Shown: in pieces, positions 25,974-38,056 of the stretch | Layout: each line of letters begins with the position of its first letter | How positions within the stretch are numbered: position 1 is the first letter of the stretch | Source: Agromyces bracchium | GTDB taxonomy: Bacteria > Actinomycetota > Actinomycetes > Actinomycetales > Microbacteriaceae | Assembly (NCBI RefSeq): GCF_009709675.1 | Contig: NZ_WMLB01000025.1 | Span: forward strand, 62,001-126,000 | Length of the DNA stretch: 64,000 nt | Direction of reading: 5' to 3' | Position numbers and translations under genes: made by a program | Notes under the pieces: generated by a model | Databases searched by the model: none | Told to the model about the DNA's origin: nothing | Seen by the model: only the letters and a program-made list of their open reading frames with translations

Positions 25974-26837
25974 CGAGCGCCCCCACCTCGTCGGCGCGAC
26001 GCGCGATCGCGTCGGCGATGCCGTCGGGACCGGCGGCGAGGAGGCCCCGGCTGTCGGTGAGGATCGCCCCCGGCGCGAGCGCACCCAGCCGCGCCGGGAC
26101 GTCGCGCAGCTCGCCGCCCTGGAAGCCGATGCCGGGCACGAGCACGGGCACGCGCGGGCGCGCGTCGCTCGTGACGTCGATGCCGAACTCCTCGGGCACG
26201 ATCGTCGCACCGAGCACGACGCCGATCGAGCCGAAGGGCCGATCGTCCGCACCGTCGCGACTCCGGTTCCAGGTGTCCACACCGGACACGATGGCACCGG
26301 CCACCGACGATCCCTCGCGGCTCGAGCCCTGCAGCACGGCCCGCTGGATCGCGGCCGCCTCGGGGTTCGAGGTCGCTGCGACGACGAACAGCCCGGCCTG
26401 CGCGGCCTCCGCCTGGCGCATCACCCCCTCGATGGAGCCGAGGCCCTGGTACGCGTAGATCGTCATGGCGTCGGCACGCAGCGGCGAGCCCGGCGAGAGC
26501 CAGGCCTCGCCGTACGCCTCGACGGTCGAGCCGATGTCGCCGCGCTTGACGTCGGCGATCACGATGAGGCCCGCGTCGCGGGCGAGTCCGAGCACGCGCT
26601 CGAGCGCGGCGTAGCCCGCCGAGCCGTGGCGCTCGAAGAACGACACCTGGGGCTTGACGATCCCGACCCGGCCGGCCGCGGCATCCACCACCCTGAGGCC
26701 GAACTCGCGGACTCCCGCACCCGAGTCGGGCAGGCCCCACTCGTCGAGCAGCCACGCGTGCGGGTCGATGCCGACGCAGAGGCGTCCCCGGGTGCCGAAC
26801 GCCTCGTCGAGGCGTTCGCCGAACGAGGCCGCGACGC

Positions 26838-26841
<4 letters not shown>
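25966..26841 (-). CDS. pyrF: Orotidine 5'-phosphate decarboxylase (type 2)
   Basis: Last step to UMP. It has 291 residues and belongs to the longer type 2 family found in actinobacteria. The catalytic run [14 protein letters not shown] (Lys/Asp network) and the phosphate-binding end [10 protein letters not shown] are present. The GTG at 26841 overlaps the carB stop as GTGA. It feeds UMP towards the nucleotide pool sensed by PyrR at the head of the operon. Confidence 0.95.
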
Positions 26842-30130
<3,289 letters not shown>

Positions 30131-30131
<1 letters not shown>

Positions 30132-31315
30132 CAGCGGGTGGTCTCCTTGCTCGCGATGACCATGTCGCGGAAGCGGTCGAACAGGTAGTTGGCGTCGTGC
30201 GGGCCGGCCGCCGACTCGGGGTGGTACTGCACCGAGAACGCGGGGATGTCGAGGCAGTTCAGTCCCTCGACGACGTCGTCGTTGAGGTCGACGTGGCTGA
30301 CCTCGACCCGGCCGAAGCCCTGGCTGGACTCGCTGATCGCGTCGGTCGGCGCCGCGACGGCGAAGCCGTGGTTGTGCGCGGTGATCTCGACGCGGCCGGT
30401 CGCGCGGTCGAGCACCGGCTGGTTGATGCCGCGATGGCCGAAGGGCAGCTTGTAGGTGTCGAAGCCGAGCGCGCGGCCGAGCAGCTGGTTGCCGAAGCAG
30501 ATGCCGAAGTACGGCAGGCCGGCGCGGAGCGCCGAGCGGAGGAGCTCGACGTGGCGCTCGGACGCGCTCGGGTCGCCGGGCCCGTTGGAGAAGAACAGCG
30601 CGTCGGGCTGGAGTGCGAGCACGTCGTCGGCCGTCACGGTCTGCGGGAGCACGTGCACGTCGAAGCCGCGCTCGGCGAGGTAGTTCAGCGTCGACGTCTT
30701 CACGCCGAGGTCGAGGACCGCCACCGACCCGACGCGCTCGCCCGTCGCGGGCAGCGTGTACCGCTCGCTCGTCGAGACCGCGCCGGAGAGGTTGCGGCCG
30801 GCCATCTGCTCGCCGGACTGGACGAGGGCGAGCTGCTCGCCGGGCGAGAGGTACGCCTCATCGCCCGAGAAGACGCCCGCGCGCATCGCGCCGAGCGAGC
30901 GGATGTGCCGCGTCACGGCTCGCGTGTCGATGCCGCTGATGCCGACGATGCCGGCGGCGGCGAGGTCGTCGTCGAGGCTCCGCTGCGAGCGGAAGTTGGA
31001 CACGACGCGGGAGGGGTCGCGCACCACGAATCCTGCGACCCAGATGCGCGCGGACTCCATGTCCTCGTCGTTCATGCCGGTGTTGCCGATGTGCGGCGCG
31101 GTCATGAGCACGATCTGCCCGGCGTACGAGGGGTCGGTCAGGGTCTCCTGGTACCCGGTCATCCCGGTCGCGAACACGGCCTCGCCGAGCGTGCGTCCAC
31201 GGGCGCCGTAGGCGCGCCCCTCGTATCGGGTGCCGTCCTCGAGCACGAGCACGGCTCGGGTCGGGTCGACGGCGGCGGGCGCCTGCTCGTCGACGGTGGT
31301 CGGGGTCTCAGCCAT
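30131..31315 (-). CDS. carA: Carbamoyl-phosphate synthase, small chain (glutaminase)
   Basis: Glutamine amidotransferase subunit that delivers ammonia to CarB. It has 394 residues. The N-terminal CarA domain includes [20 protein letters not shown]. The class I amidotransferase domain has the nucleophile Cys in [11 protein letters not shown] and the His/Glu pair in QYHPE. The ATG at 31315 overlaps the preceding gene by 8 nt. Confidence 0.98.
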
Positions 31316-31871
31316 CCGAGGCCTCGCTCTCTTCTGCTTCCGGCCGCGGCGCCTCGGGCGCTGCGGCGATCTCGTTCACGGCCGCCACGAACCGGGCGGA
31401 GTCGCCCGGGTACCGGCACCGAAGGTAGCTGTCGACCCGCGTCGGGACCTCGGGCTCCGACCGGTCGTCGACGATCCAGGTGAGGGCCACGAGGCCCTCG
31501 GGCTCGACCCCGCGATCGATCGCGTAGGTCGCCGTCCCGGCGGCCGCGATGCGGTCGGCCGGGATGAAGCTCGGGAGTTCGCCGGCGATGCGCAGGAGCA
31601 CGCCCTTGCGGTGCACCTCGACCCGCGCCGAGCCTCGGAAGGCGAGGCCCTCGACGGCGAGGCGCTCGAGCGGGTCGCCCTCGGGGGTCGTCGCGACGTA
31701 GAGCGCCTCGAGCTCGAGCGTCGCGGTGCCGGGATCGGCCGGCGGGGCGTAGGCCGCGAGCGTCTCGTCGCGGACCGTGCGGCGGCGCCAGGAGCGCCAC
31801 ATGAGCCACGCGGCGACGGCGACGATCGCGACCGCGACGAGCGCGCCGATCCAGCGGCTATCCACGCGCAC
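31308..31871 (-). CDS. Membrane-anchored protein of the pyr operon (Rv1382-like)
   Basis: A 187-residue protein with one N-terminal membrane helix (about residues 8–27, [21 protein letters not shown]), then a basic stretch and a soluble beta-rich domain, ending in a Glu/Ala-rich tail. A gene of this layout sits between pyrC and carA in many actinobacteria, including Rv1382 in M. tuberculosis, and is often annotated as an export or PH-like protein; its function is unknown. Two GTG starts are possible, 31871 and 31865, both inside the pyrC 3' end. The overlap with carA is 8 nt. Confidence 0.8.
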   Translation of the reverse strand: MRVDSRWIGALVAVAIVAVAAWLMWRSWRRRTVRDETLAAYAPPADPGTATLELEALYVATTPEGDPLERLAVEGLAFRGSARVEVHRKGVLLRIAGELPSFIPADRIAAAGTATYAIDRGVEPEGLVALTWIVDDRSEPEVPTRVDSYLRCRYPGDSARFVAAVNEIAAAPEAPRPEAEESEASDG

Positions 31872-33204
31872 CGCCGTCGGCCAGGCGGGCGGACGCCGCG
31901 GCGACCTCGTCGGCCGGCCTGACCGTGCCGTCGAGCAGCGTGGGCACGCCGCGGTGGAACGTCGCGACGACGCGGCCCGGGAGGGTGCGGCCGAGGTAGG
32001 GCGAGTTGACGCTCCGACCGGCGAGCCGGTCGACGCCGAAGGGCGCGGTCGCGCTCGGGTCGACGAGGGTCAGCTCGGCGGCCGAGCCGGCGGCGACGGG
32101 CTCGCCGTGCCCGGACAGGCGTCCGATGCGCGCCGGGGTCGCGGACAGCACGCGCGCGACATCCGCCCAGCCCATGAGGCCTGAGTCGACCATGGCCTGC
32201 TGCACGACCGACAGCGCCGACTCGAGGCCGACCATGCCGTTCGCGGCCGCGTCCCACTCGGACTCCTTCGCCTCGACGGGGTGGGGGGCGTGGTCGGTCG
32301 CGACGATGTCGATCGTGCCGTCGGCGAGTGCGGCGCGGAGCGCCTCGACGTCCTCCTGGCGACGCAGCGGCGGGTTCACCTTGTACCGCGGGTCGTAGCC
32401 CGCGATCAGGTCCTCGGTCAGGAGCAGGTGGTGGGGCGTCACCTCGGCGGTCACGTCGATGCCGCGGGCCTTGGCCCATCGGATGACCTCGACCGACCCG
32501 GCCGTGGAGACGTGGCACACGTGCAGGCGCGAGCCGACGTGCTCGGCGAGGAGCACGTCGCGCGCGATGATCGACTCCTCGGCGACCGCGGGCCAGCCGG
32601 CGAGGCCGAGCTCCCCGGAGAGCGCGCCCTCGTTCATCTGCGCGCCCTGCGTGAGGCGCGGCTCCTGCGCGTGCTGCGCGATGACGCCGTCGAAGGCCTT
32701 CACGTACTCGAGCGCGCGGCGCATGAGCAGCGGGTCGAACACGCAGAAGCCGTCGTCGCTGAAGACCCGCACGTGGGCGCGTGAAGCGGCCATCGCGCCG
32801 AGCTCCGCGAGCCGCTCGCCCTTCAGCCCGACCGTGACGGCGCCGATCGGCTGCACGGTCGCGTAGCCCGCGGCCTCGCCGAGCGAGAGCTCCTGCTCGA
32901 CGACGCCCGCGGTGTCGGCGACGGGGAAGGTGTTGGCCATCGCGAAGACCGCGGTGAAGCCGCCGGCGGCGGCGGCCTGCGTGCCCGTGAGCACGGTCTC
33001 GCTCTGCTCGTACCCCGGCTCGCGGAGGTGCGTGTGCAGGTCGACGAGGCCGGGGAGGGCGACGAGCCCGTCGGCGTCGACGACCGTCGCGCCCGCGGCA
33101 TCCGCCACCGTGCCGACCTCGGCGATGCGCCCGCCGTCGAGGAGGATGTCGGCGCGCTCGCCCGTGGGCAGGGTCGCGCCGCGGATCAGGAACGACTCGC
33201 TCAT
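31858..33204 (-). CDS. pyrC: Dihydroorotase
   Basis: Zinc enzyme that closes carbamoyl aspartate to dihydroorotate. It has 448 residues, class I. Metal ligands H57 and H59 are in [10 protein letters not shown], with further conserved segments VTPHHLLL and IVATDHAPH. The ATG at 33204 overlaps the pyrB stop (ATGA), consistent with coordinated synthesis of consecutive pathway enzymes. Confidence 0.97.
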   Translation of the reverse strand: MSESFLIRGATLPTGERADILLDGGRIAEVGTVADAAGATVVDADGLVALPGLVDLHTHLREPGYEQSETVLTGTQAAAAGGFTAVFAMANTFPVADTAGVVEQELSLGEAAGYATVQPIGAVTVGLKGERLAELGAMAASRAHVRVFSDDGFCVFDPLLMRRALEYVKAFDGVIAQHAQEPRLTQGAQMNEGALSGELGLAGWPAVAEESIIARDVLLAEHVGSRLHVCHVSTAGSVEVIRWAKARGIDVTAEVTPHHLLLTEDLIAGYDPRYKVNPPLRRQEDVEALRAALADGTIDIVATDHAPHPVEAKESEWDAAANGMVGLESALSVVQQAMVDSGLMGWADVARVLSATPARIGRLSGHGEPVAAGSAAELTLVDPSATAPFGVDRLAGRSVNSPYLGRTLPGRVVATFHRGVPTLLDGTVRPADEVAAASARLADGGARG

Positions 33205-34154
33205 CGGGTCTCCCCCCGTTCGCCGGACAGCAACAGGTAGAGGGCGGCCATTCTCACTGATACTCCGTTCGCGACCTGCTCGCGCACCGTCGACTGCGTG
33301 GAGTCGGCGGCGCGGGCGGCGATCTCGAGCCCGCGGTTCATGGGGCCCGGATGCATGACCATCGTAGTCTCGGGAAGCTGGGCGAACCGGTGGTCGTCGA
33401 GCCCCCAGGTGCGCGCGTATTCGCGGCTGTTCGGGAAGAACGCGCCGTGCATGCGCTCCGCCTGGATGCGGAGCATCATGACGACGTCGGGCCGGTCGGC
33501 GAGGGCCCGATCGAGGTCGTACTCGATCGTCGCCGGCCAGCCCGACACGTCGACCGGCACGAGCGTCGGCGGCGCCACCAGCGTGACGTCGGCGCCGAGG
33601 GCCTCGAGGAGCCACACGTTCGAGCGCGCGACGCGCGAATGCAGGATGTCGCCGACGACGACCACGCGGACGCCGTCGAGGTCGCGACCCCGCGAGGCGC
33701 CGCCGTGCAGGCGCCGGCGCATCGTGAAGGCGTCGAGCAGGGCCTGCGTGGGGTGCTCGTGCGTGCCGTCGCCCGCGTTCACGACGCCCGCGTCGATCCA
33801 TCCGCTCGTCGCGAGCGTGAAGGGTGCGCCCGAGGACGGATGCCGGATCACGACGCCGTCGGCGCCCATGGCCTGCAGCGTCTGCGCGGTGTCCTTCAGC
33901 GACTCGCCCTTCGAGACGCTCGAGCCCTTCGCGCTGAAGTTGATGACGTCGGCCGAGAGCCGCTTGGCGGCGGCCTCGAACGAGATGCGCGTGCGCGTGG
34001 AGTCCTCGAAGAAGAGGTTCACCACCGTGCGGCCGCGGAGCGTCGGCAGCTTCTTGACCTCGCGCTCCTGGACCGCCGCCATGTCCTCCGCGACGTCGAG
34101 CAGCGTGATCGCCTCGTCGCGCGAGAGGTCGCGGGTGCTCAGCAGGTGCCTCAC
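33201..34154 (-). CDS. pyrB: Aspartate carbamoyltransferase, catalytic chain
   Basis: Condenses carbamoyl phosphate with aspartate. The 317 residues keep the carbamoyl-phosphate loop [13 protein letters not shown], the [11 protein letters not shown] segment and the aspartate-binding end. No pyrI regulatory subunit is present, as in other Gram-positives. The GTG at 34154 overlaps the pyrR stop as GTGA, so PyrR-level control of pyrR translation should extend to pyrB through coupling. Confidence 0.97.
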   Translation of the reverse strand: MRHLLSTRDLSRDEAITLLDVAEDMAAVQEREVKKLPTLRGRTVVNLFFEDSTRTRISFEAAAKRLSADVINFSAKGSSVSKGESLKDTAQTLQAMGADGVVIRHPSSGAPFTLATSGWIDAGVVNAGDGTHEHPTQALLDAFTMRRRLHGGASRGRDLDGVRVVVVGDILHSRVARSNVWLLEALGADVTLVAPPTLVPVDVSGWPATIEYDLDRALADRPDVVMMLRIQAERMHGAFFPNSREYARTWGLDDHRFAQLPETTMVMHPGPMNRGLEIAARAADSTQSTVREQVANGVSVRMAALYLLLSGERGETR

Positions 34155-34684
34155 TCGTCGCCCCCCTCGATCGTGACGGCGTCGTCGCCGTCGATCTCGG
34201 CGAGGTGCACGTTGATGCGCTCGCGCGCGGAGCTCGGCAGGTTCTTGCCGACGTAGTCGGCGCGGATCGGGAACTCGCGGTGGCCGCGGTCGACGAGCAC
34301 CGCGAGGCGCACGGCCCGGGCGCGGCCGAGGTCGGCGAGCGCGTCGAAGGCGGCGCGGATGGTGCGTCCCGAGTAGAGCACGTCGTCGACGAGCACCACG
34401 ATCCGACCGTCGATGCCGTCGCCCGGCACGTCGGTCGGGTGCGGGGCCCGCACGGGATTGCGGCCCAGGTCGTCGCGGTACATCGTCACGTCGAGGGCGC
34501 CCGCGGGCACGTCGACGCCGGCGATCCGGGAGACGGTCCGGGCGAGCCGTTCGGCCAGCACCACGCCGCGCGTGGGGATGCCGAGGAGGATGAGATCGTC
34601 GGCGCCGCGATTGGCTTCGAGGATCTCGTGGGCGATGCGGGTCAGCGCCCGCTCGAGGTCTGCCTGCTGGAGCACGGTGCGCAC
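34151..34684 (-). CDS. pyrR: PyrR, pyrimidine operon RNA-binding regulator / uracil phosphoribosyltransferase
   Basis: Binds pyr leader RNA when UMP is high and also has phosphoribosyltransferase activity. It has 177 residues with the PRPP-binding loop [17 protein letters not shown] and the N-terminal [16 protein letters not shown] start at 34684 with AAGGGAG ending 11 nt upstream. The leader in front carries a PyrR-type element that includes this ribosome-binding site, so PyrR probably represses its own translation and that of the coupled pyrB. Confidence 0.97.
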   Translation of the reverse strand: MRTVLQQADLERALTRIAHEILEANRGADDLILLGIPTRGVVLAERLARTVSRIAGVDVPAGALDVTMYRDDLGRNPVRAPHPTDVPGDGIDGRIVVLVDDVLYSGRTIRAAFDALADLGRARAVRLAVLVDRGHREFPIRADYVGKNLPSSARERINVHLAEIDGDDAVTIEGGDE

Positions 34685-34695
34685 AGCGGTGCGGA

Positions 34696-34729
34696 CTCCC
34701 TTCTCCGCCTCACGGGACGGGCTTCAAGG
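34696..34729 (-). promoter_or_regulatory. PyrR-binding leader element overlapping the pyrR ribosome-binding site
   Basis: On the minus strand the leader contains the PyrR loop core GTCCCGTGAGGC (34718 to 34707). It is flanked by CCTT (34729–34726) that can pair with AAGG inside the ribosome-binding site AAGGGAG (34702–34696), and by GCC/GGC closing the loop. This is the layout known for translational PyrR control in mycobacteria, where bound PyrR hides the ribosome-binding site. No terminator hairpin follows, which argues against Bacillus-style attenuation. Confidence 0.8.
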
Positions 34730-34743
34730 TTGTCGGTCGGTCG

Positions 34744-34749
34744 ATCCTA
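34744..34749 (-). promoter_or_regulatory. -10 box of the pyr operon promoter
   Basis: TAGGAT on the minus strand predicts a start near 34737 and a 53-nt leader that holds the whole PyrR element. The -35 is not recognisable. Confidence 0.55.
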
Positions 34750-34806
34750 CCAGCGACGCGGCGGCGACGGATGCCGCGGCTCCCGCCGCACGCGGCATCC
34801 GTCCAC

Positions 34807-34812
34807 TACGGT
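34807..34812 (+). promoter_or_regulatory. -10 box 6 nt before the start codon of the 34819 gene
   Basis: TACGGT ends 6 nt before ATG 34819, which fits the TANNNT-N6/7-start pattern of leaderless actinobacterial genes. No Shine–Dalgarno sequence is present and no -35 is clear. Confidence 0.45.
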
Positions 34813-34818
34813 GCGAGC

Positions 34819-35466
34819 ATGCGATCGCGTCCGAGCCGTCCCGTCGCGGTGGTCGCGGCCCTCCTCGCCGCCGCATGGGCCTTCGTGCTGCTGCCGCCGC
34901 AGCAGCACGCGTGGTCGGGCGCGTACGGCATGCCGCGCTGGCTGCTCGCGCTCGACGGGCTGCCGCCCTACGACGCCGTGCGCGCCTGGCTCGTCTCGGT
35001 CGGGCAGCCCGACTTCTACCTGGTCTTCGGCGCCGCGGCATCCGCCTCGTTCGTGCTGATCTGGTTCGCGACCGGGCCCGCGTTCGCCGCGCTCGGGTGG
35101 TCGGGGCGGGTGCTCGGTTGGCTCGTGCTCGCCGGCGCCGCGGCCACGCTGCTCAGCTACCTCAACCACGCCGACGGGTCGCCGCTGCGGTTCCTGTGGG
35201 GCGCCGATGGGATCGTGCTCGTCGCGATCGGGGTCTGGGCGGTCGTCGTCGCGTTCCTCGCGCCCCGCGACGCGGGGATCCCGGTGTGGGAGCGCGTGCT
35301 GGTCGGCCTGACGCTGCCGGTGCTCGTCGGCTCGACCGTGCTGTTCACGTACTGGCCGCACGGCACGCTCATCGGGTTCGGGCTCGAGGCCGCGGCGATC
35401 GCCGCGTGGGGGGCTCGCCGAGACTCGCCGGCGGTCGCTCGACCACCGGCCGACGAACCCCGTTGA
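34819..35466 (+). CDS. Hypothetical multi-pass membrane protein
   Basis: A 215-residue protein I do not recognise. About five hydrophobic helices are visible (roughly residues 8–26, 66–90, 95–113, 130–148 and 160–178), with a short basic N-terminus and an Arg/Pro-rich C-terminal tail. It stands alone on the plus strand, divergent from pyrR and convergent with the DoxX-like gene, and is closed by a strong hairpin. The ATG at 34819 is preferred over an in-frame upstream ATG because hydrophobic sequence begins right after it and a -10 box sits 6 nt before it. Codon use is like the neighbours. Confidence 0.75.
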   Translation: MRSRPSRPVAVVAALLAAAWAFVLLPPQQHAWSGAYGMPRWLLALDGLPPYDAVRAWLVSVGQPDFYLVFGAAASASFVLIWFATGPAFAALGWSGRVLGWLVLAGAAATLLSYLNHADGSPLRFLWGADGIVLVAIGVWAVVVAFLAPRDAGIPVWERVLVGLTLPVLVGSTVLFTYWPHGTLIGFGLEAAAIAAWGARRDSPAVARPPADEPR

Positions 35467-35480
35467 CGGCCGCGACACGG

Positions 35481-35515
35481 GGACGGGGCGGGATGCATCG
35501 CATCCCGCCCCGTCC
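35481..35515. terminator. Strong bidirectional terminator hairpin
   Basis: A perfect 16-bp inverted repeat (35481–35496 with 35500–35515) and a 3-nt ATC loop. It lies between the convergent genes ending at 35466 (+) and 35539 (-), so it can stop transcription from both sides. Confidence 0.85.
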
Positions 35516-35538
35516 GATGTCGGTCTGAGTCGGCGTGG

Positions 35539-36063
35539 TCACCGGGTTCCGCTCCGGCCGCGAAGGACCCGCGAGGCGATGACGAGCGCTGCCGCGATGA
35601 GCACGACGTTCTTCGCCACGTACTGGCCGAGGAGCGTCGGGCCGTCGACCGTGACCAGCTGGTCGGTGAAGAACACGATCGGCGAGAGGATGCCGACGAA
35701 TGCGACGGCGAGCACCACGAGCCCGAGCCGGGCGAAACGGCCGGAGATGAGCAGCAGGCCGGCCGTGGTCTCGATGACGGCCGTGAGCACGAGCGCGAGC
35801 TGCCCGCCGACGAGGCCGAACGTGAGCACGCCCCACGTCGCCTCGACGAGCGGCTCGAGCGGGCTCACGCCGGGGATGAACTTCAGCGCGCCGAAGACGA
35901 CGAACACGGCGCCGAGCGCGACGCGCAGGGCCGGGATGCTCCAGCGCTCGAGGAACGCCTTGAGCGCTCCCTCGGCATCGGCGAGACGGGCGGCGAGCGA
36001 GCGGCGGTCGGCCGAGCGGCGCGTGCCGGCCTGCGAGAGGCCGTGCGCGGAGATGGTGGTCAT
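35539..36063 (-). CDS. DoxX-like integral membrane protein
   Basis: A 174-residue protein with a ~45-residue polar N-terminus and four membrane helices. The first conserved stretch, ALRVALGAVFVVFGALKFIPGVSP, is shown only in part here: RVALGAVFVVFGALKF. The pattern of one long amphipathic entry helix, a Phe-Gly-x-x-Lys/Phe turn and four helices fits the DoxX/DoxD-like family, whose members are linked to redox or quinone functions in a few species; the substrate here is unknown. The ATG at 36063 has AAGGAG upstream. It is part of the three-gene accessory block between pyrR and nusB. Confidence 0.75.
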   Translation of the reverse strand: MTTISAHGLSQAGTRRSADRRSLAARLADAEGALKAFLERWSIPALRVALGAVFVVFGALKFIPGVSPLEPLVEATWGVLTFGLVGGQLALVLTAVIETTAGLLLISGRFARLGLVVLAVAFVGILSPIVFFTDQLVTVDGPTLLGQYVAKNVVLIAAALVIASRVLRGRSGTR

Positions 36064-36314
36064 GACGGAGTGCTCCTTCCAGAGCGGTCGGGTGCTGGGT
36101 GGCGGATGCCGCAGAATGCGACGTCTCCCAGTGAACGACCGGGGCGGGGGTCGCCGGATCAGTGTCCGCGCGGGAACCCGCGGAGGGACGTCCCCGTTTC
36201 CGGGCGCGGGCCCACCCGGGTCGCGCCTCCGGGCGTGCCCGCAGTCGTCCCCCGTCCGGGGGATCCTGCTCGCGAGGGCTGGTCGCGACGGCTTCGCACG
36301 TGCTGCAATGGCGC
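36064..36314. other. Divergent intergenic region between DoxX-like gene and glycosyltransferase
   Basis: A 251-nt GC-rich spacer that must hold promoters for two divergent genes. I see no consensus -10/-35 pair. A short palindrome, TCCCCC–GTCC–GGGGGA (36248–36263), lies about 50 nt before the glycosyltransferase start and could be a binding site. TGCAAT (36304–36309) sits 5 nt before ATG 36315 but does not fit TANNNT. Confidence 0.4.
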
Positions 36315-37619
36315 ATGGCCGACGTCATGATCGCCGTGATGCCCTTCGCGGGGCACGTCGCACCGATCGCGGCGGTCGCCGCCGCGTTCGTCGAGGCGGG
36401 CCACCGGGTCCGCGTCTACACGGGCCGCGCCTACGCCGACCGGTTCGCCGCGCTCGGCGCCGAGGTCGTCCTCTGGTCGGCCGCACCCGACTTCGACGAG
36501 CACGACCTCGCCGCGACCTTCCCCACCCTGCGGGACCGGAAGGGTCCACGACAGCTGCTCGCGAACGTCGAGCACCTGTTCGTCGGCACCGGCGCGGCGC
36601 AGGGCGACGACCTCGTCGCGGCGTACGGGCAGCGGCCGTGGGACGTGATCGTCGCCGACGGGCTCAGCCTCGGCATGCACTTCGCGGCCGAGCGCACCGG
36701 CACACCGTCCGTCACCGTGAGCATCGTCCCGCTCTCCATCCCGACCCCCGAGCTCCCGCCGCCGATCCTCCCGCTCCGTCCGGCCCGGGGACCGCTCGGC
36801 CGGATCCGCGATCGGGTCCTGAACTCGACGCTCAGGCTGGCGGCCCGTGGCGTCCAGCGCGCGTACGACGCGCAGCGCGCGGCATCCGGGCTGCCGCCGA
36901 CCGATGCGCCGCTCGACGCCGCATGGCACTCCCCCGACCTCGTCTGCGCCTCCGGCGTTCCCGAGCTGGAGTTCCCGCGATCCGGCTGGCCCGTGCGGAT
37001 CGAGTTCGTCGGCGCGCTCGCCCCGACGGGATCGATCCGCCCCGATCCGCCCGACTGGTGGGCGCAGCTGCCGGAGGATCGTCCGATCGTGCACGTCACG
37101 CAGGGCACGCTCAACGTCGACCCCGACGACCTCATCCGGCCGGCGTTCGCGGCCCTCGGTCGGCAGCCCGTCTCGATCGTGGCGACGACTGGCCGCGCCG
37201 ACGCGCCCGAGCTGCCGATCCCGGCTCCGCCGAACGCGTACGTCGCCGGACTCGTCGACTACGCAGCGCTGCTGCCCCGCCTCGACGCGATGGTCACCAA
37301 CGGCGGGTGGGGCGGCGTGCTCGCGGCGCTCTCGCACGGCATCCCGCTCATCGTCGCCGGCGGCGACATCGACAAGCCGGTCATCGCGGCGCGGGTGGCG
37401 TGGGCGGGAGCGGGCATCGACCTCCGCACCGGCAGGCCGTCGCCGCGGGCGATCCTGCGCGCGTGGCGGCGGCTCTCATCGGACCCGTCCTACCGGGAAC
37501 GTGCAGAGGCGATCGGGCGCGCGCTGCGCGCGCACGACGGTCCGCGCGAGGTCGTCGCGCACACGATGGAGCTCGTCGAACGCCGCCGAAGCGAGCTCCC
37601 GGTCGCGCCCGCGACCTGA
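36315..37619 (+). CDS. GT1-family (UGT/MGT-like) glycosyltransferase
   Basis: A 434-residue GT-B fold protein. The N-terminal acceptor domain begins MIAVMPFAGHVAPIAAVAAA, the typical G-H-x-x-P loop. The C-terminal nucleotide-sugar domain ends with the UGT-like motif MVTNGGWGGVLAALSHGIP followed by GGDIDKPVIAARV, where the usual Asp–Gln of UGT motifs reads Asp–Lys. The family transfers sugars to small hydrophobic acceptors such as macrolides, flavonoids, sterols or carotenoids; the acceptor here cannot be inferred. The start is ATG 36315 or ATG 36327. It converges on nusB with a 23-nt gap. Confidence 0.85.
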   Translation: MADVMIAVMPFAGHVAPIAAVAAAFVEAGHRVRVYTGRAYADRFAALGAEVVLWSAAPDFDEHDLAATFPTLRDRKGPRQLLANVEHLFVGTGAAQGDDLVAAYGQRPWDVIVADGLSLGMHFAAERTGTPSVTVSIVPLSIPTPELPPPILPLRPARGPLGRIRDRVLNSTLRLAARGVQRAYDAQRAASGLPPTDAPLDAAWHSPDLVCASGVPELEFPRSGWPVRIEFVGALAPTGSIRPDPPDWWAQLPEDRPIVHVTQGTLNVDPDDLIRPAFAALGRQPVSIVATTGRADAPELPIPAPPNAYVAGLVDYAALLPRLDAMVTNGGWGGVLAALSHGIPLIVAGGDIDKPVIAARVAWAGAGIDLRTGRPSPRAILRAWRRLSSDPSYRERAEAIGRALRAHDGPREVVAHTMELVERRRSELPVAPAT

Positions 37620-37642
37620 CGACGGCCGACGCCCGCCGACCG

Positions 37643-38056
37643 TCAGCCCTTCGCGTGCGAGACGGCCGCCAGCAGGCCGTTCACGAAGCCCGCCGAGTCA
37701 TCCGTCGACAGCACCGTCGCCGCCTCGACCGCCTCGGAGATCGCGACCGGGTCCGGGACCTCGTCGTTGTAGACGATCTCCCACACGCCGATGCGCAGGA
37801 GCGCGCGATCGACCGCGGGCATCCGCTCGAGCGTCCACCCGCGCGAGTGCGTGGTGATGAGCTCGTCGATCTCCTCGCGGTGGTCGACGATGCCATCGAC
37901 GATCTCGCGCGCGTAGAGCCACGACGCCTGACGCTCGGGCTCGTTCACGGCCCGCTCGGCCTCGGCCACGAGCACCTGCTCGACCGGGACCTGGCGCATG
38001 TCGGCCGAGTACAGCATGTCGAGGGCGCGCTTGCGCGCCTTCGTGCGGGCGCTCAC
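37643..38056 (-). CDS. nusB: Transcription antitermination factor NusB
   Basis: Binds boxA RNA with NusE (S10) during rRNA transcription. It has 137 residues, all-helical, with the N-terminal Arg-rich ARTKARKRALDMLYSAD and the C-terminal DSAGFVNGLLAAV segment. The GTG at 38056 shares one base with the efp stop (TAGTG), so the two genes are translated together. In many actinobacteria nusB is followed by pyrR or bldD–pyrR; here an accessory block intervenes. Confidence 0.96.
   Translation of the reverse strand: MSARTKARKRALDMLYSADMRQVPVEQVLVAEAERAVNEPERQASWLYAREIVDGIVDHREEIDELITTHSRGWTLERMPAVDRALLRIGVWEIVYNDEVPDPVAISEAVEAATVLSTDDSAGFVNGLLAAVSHAKG

Noticed and set aside
36248-36263. TCCCCC–GTCC–GGGGGA hairpin as a transcription terminator.
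   Set aside because: It lies upstream of the glycosyltransferase in a divergent region, with no gene end to terminate; kept only as a possible binding site.
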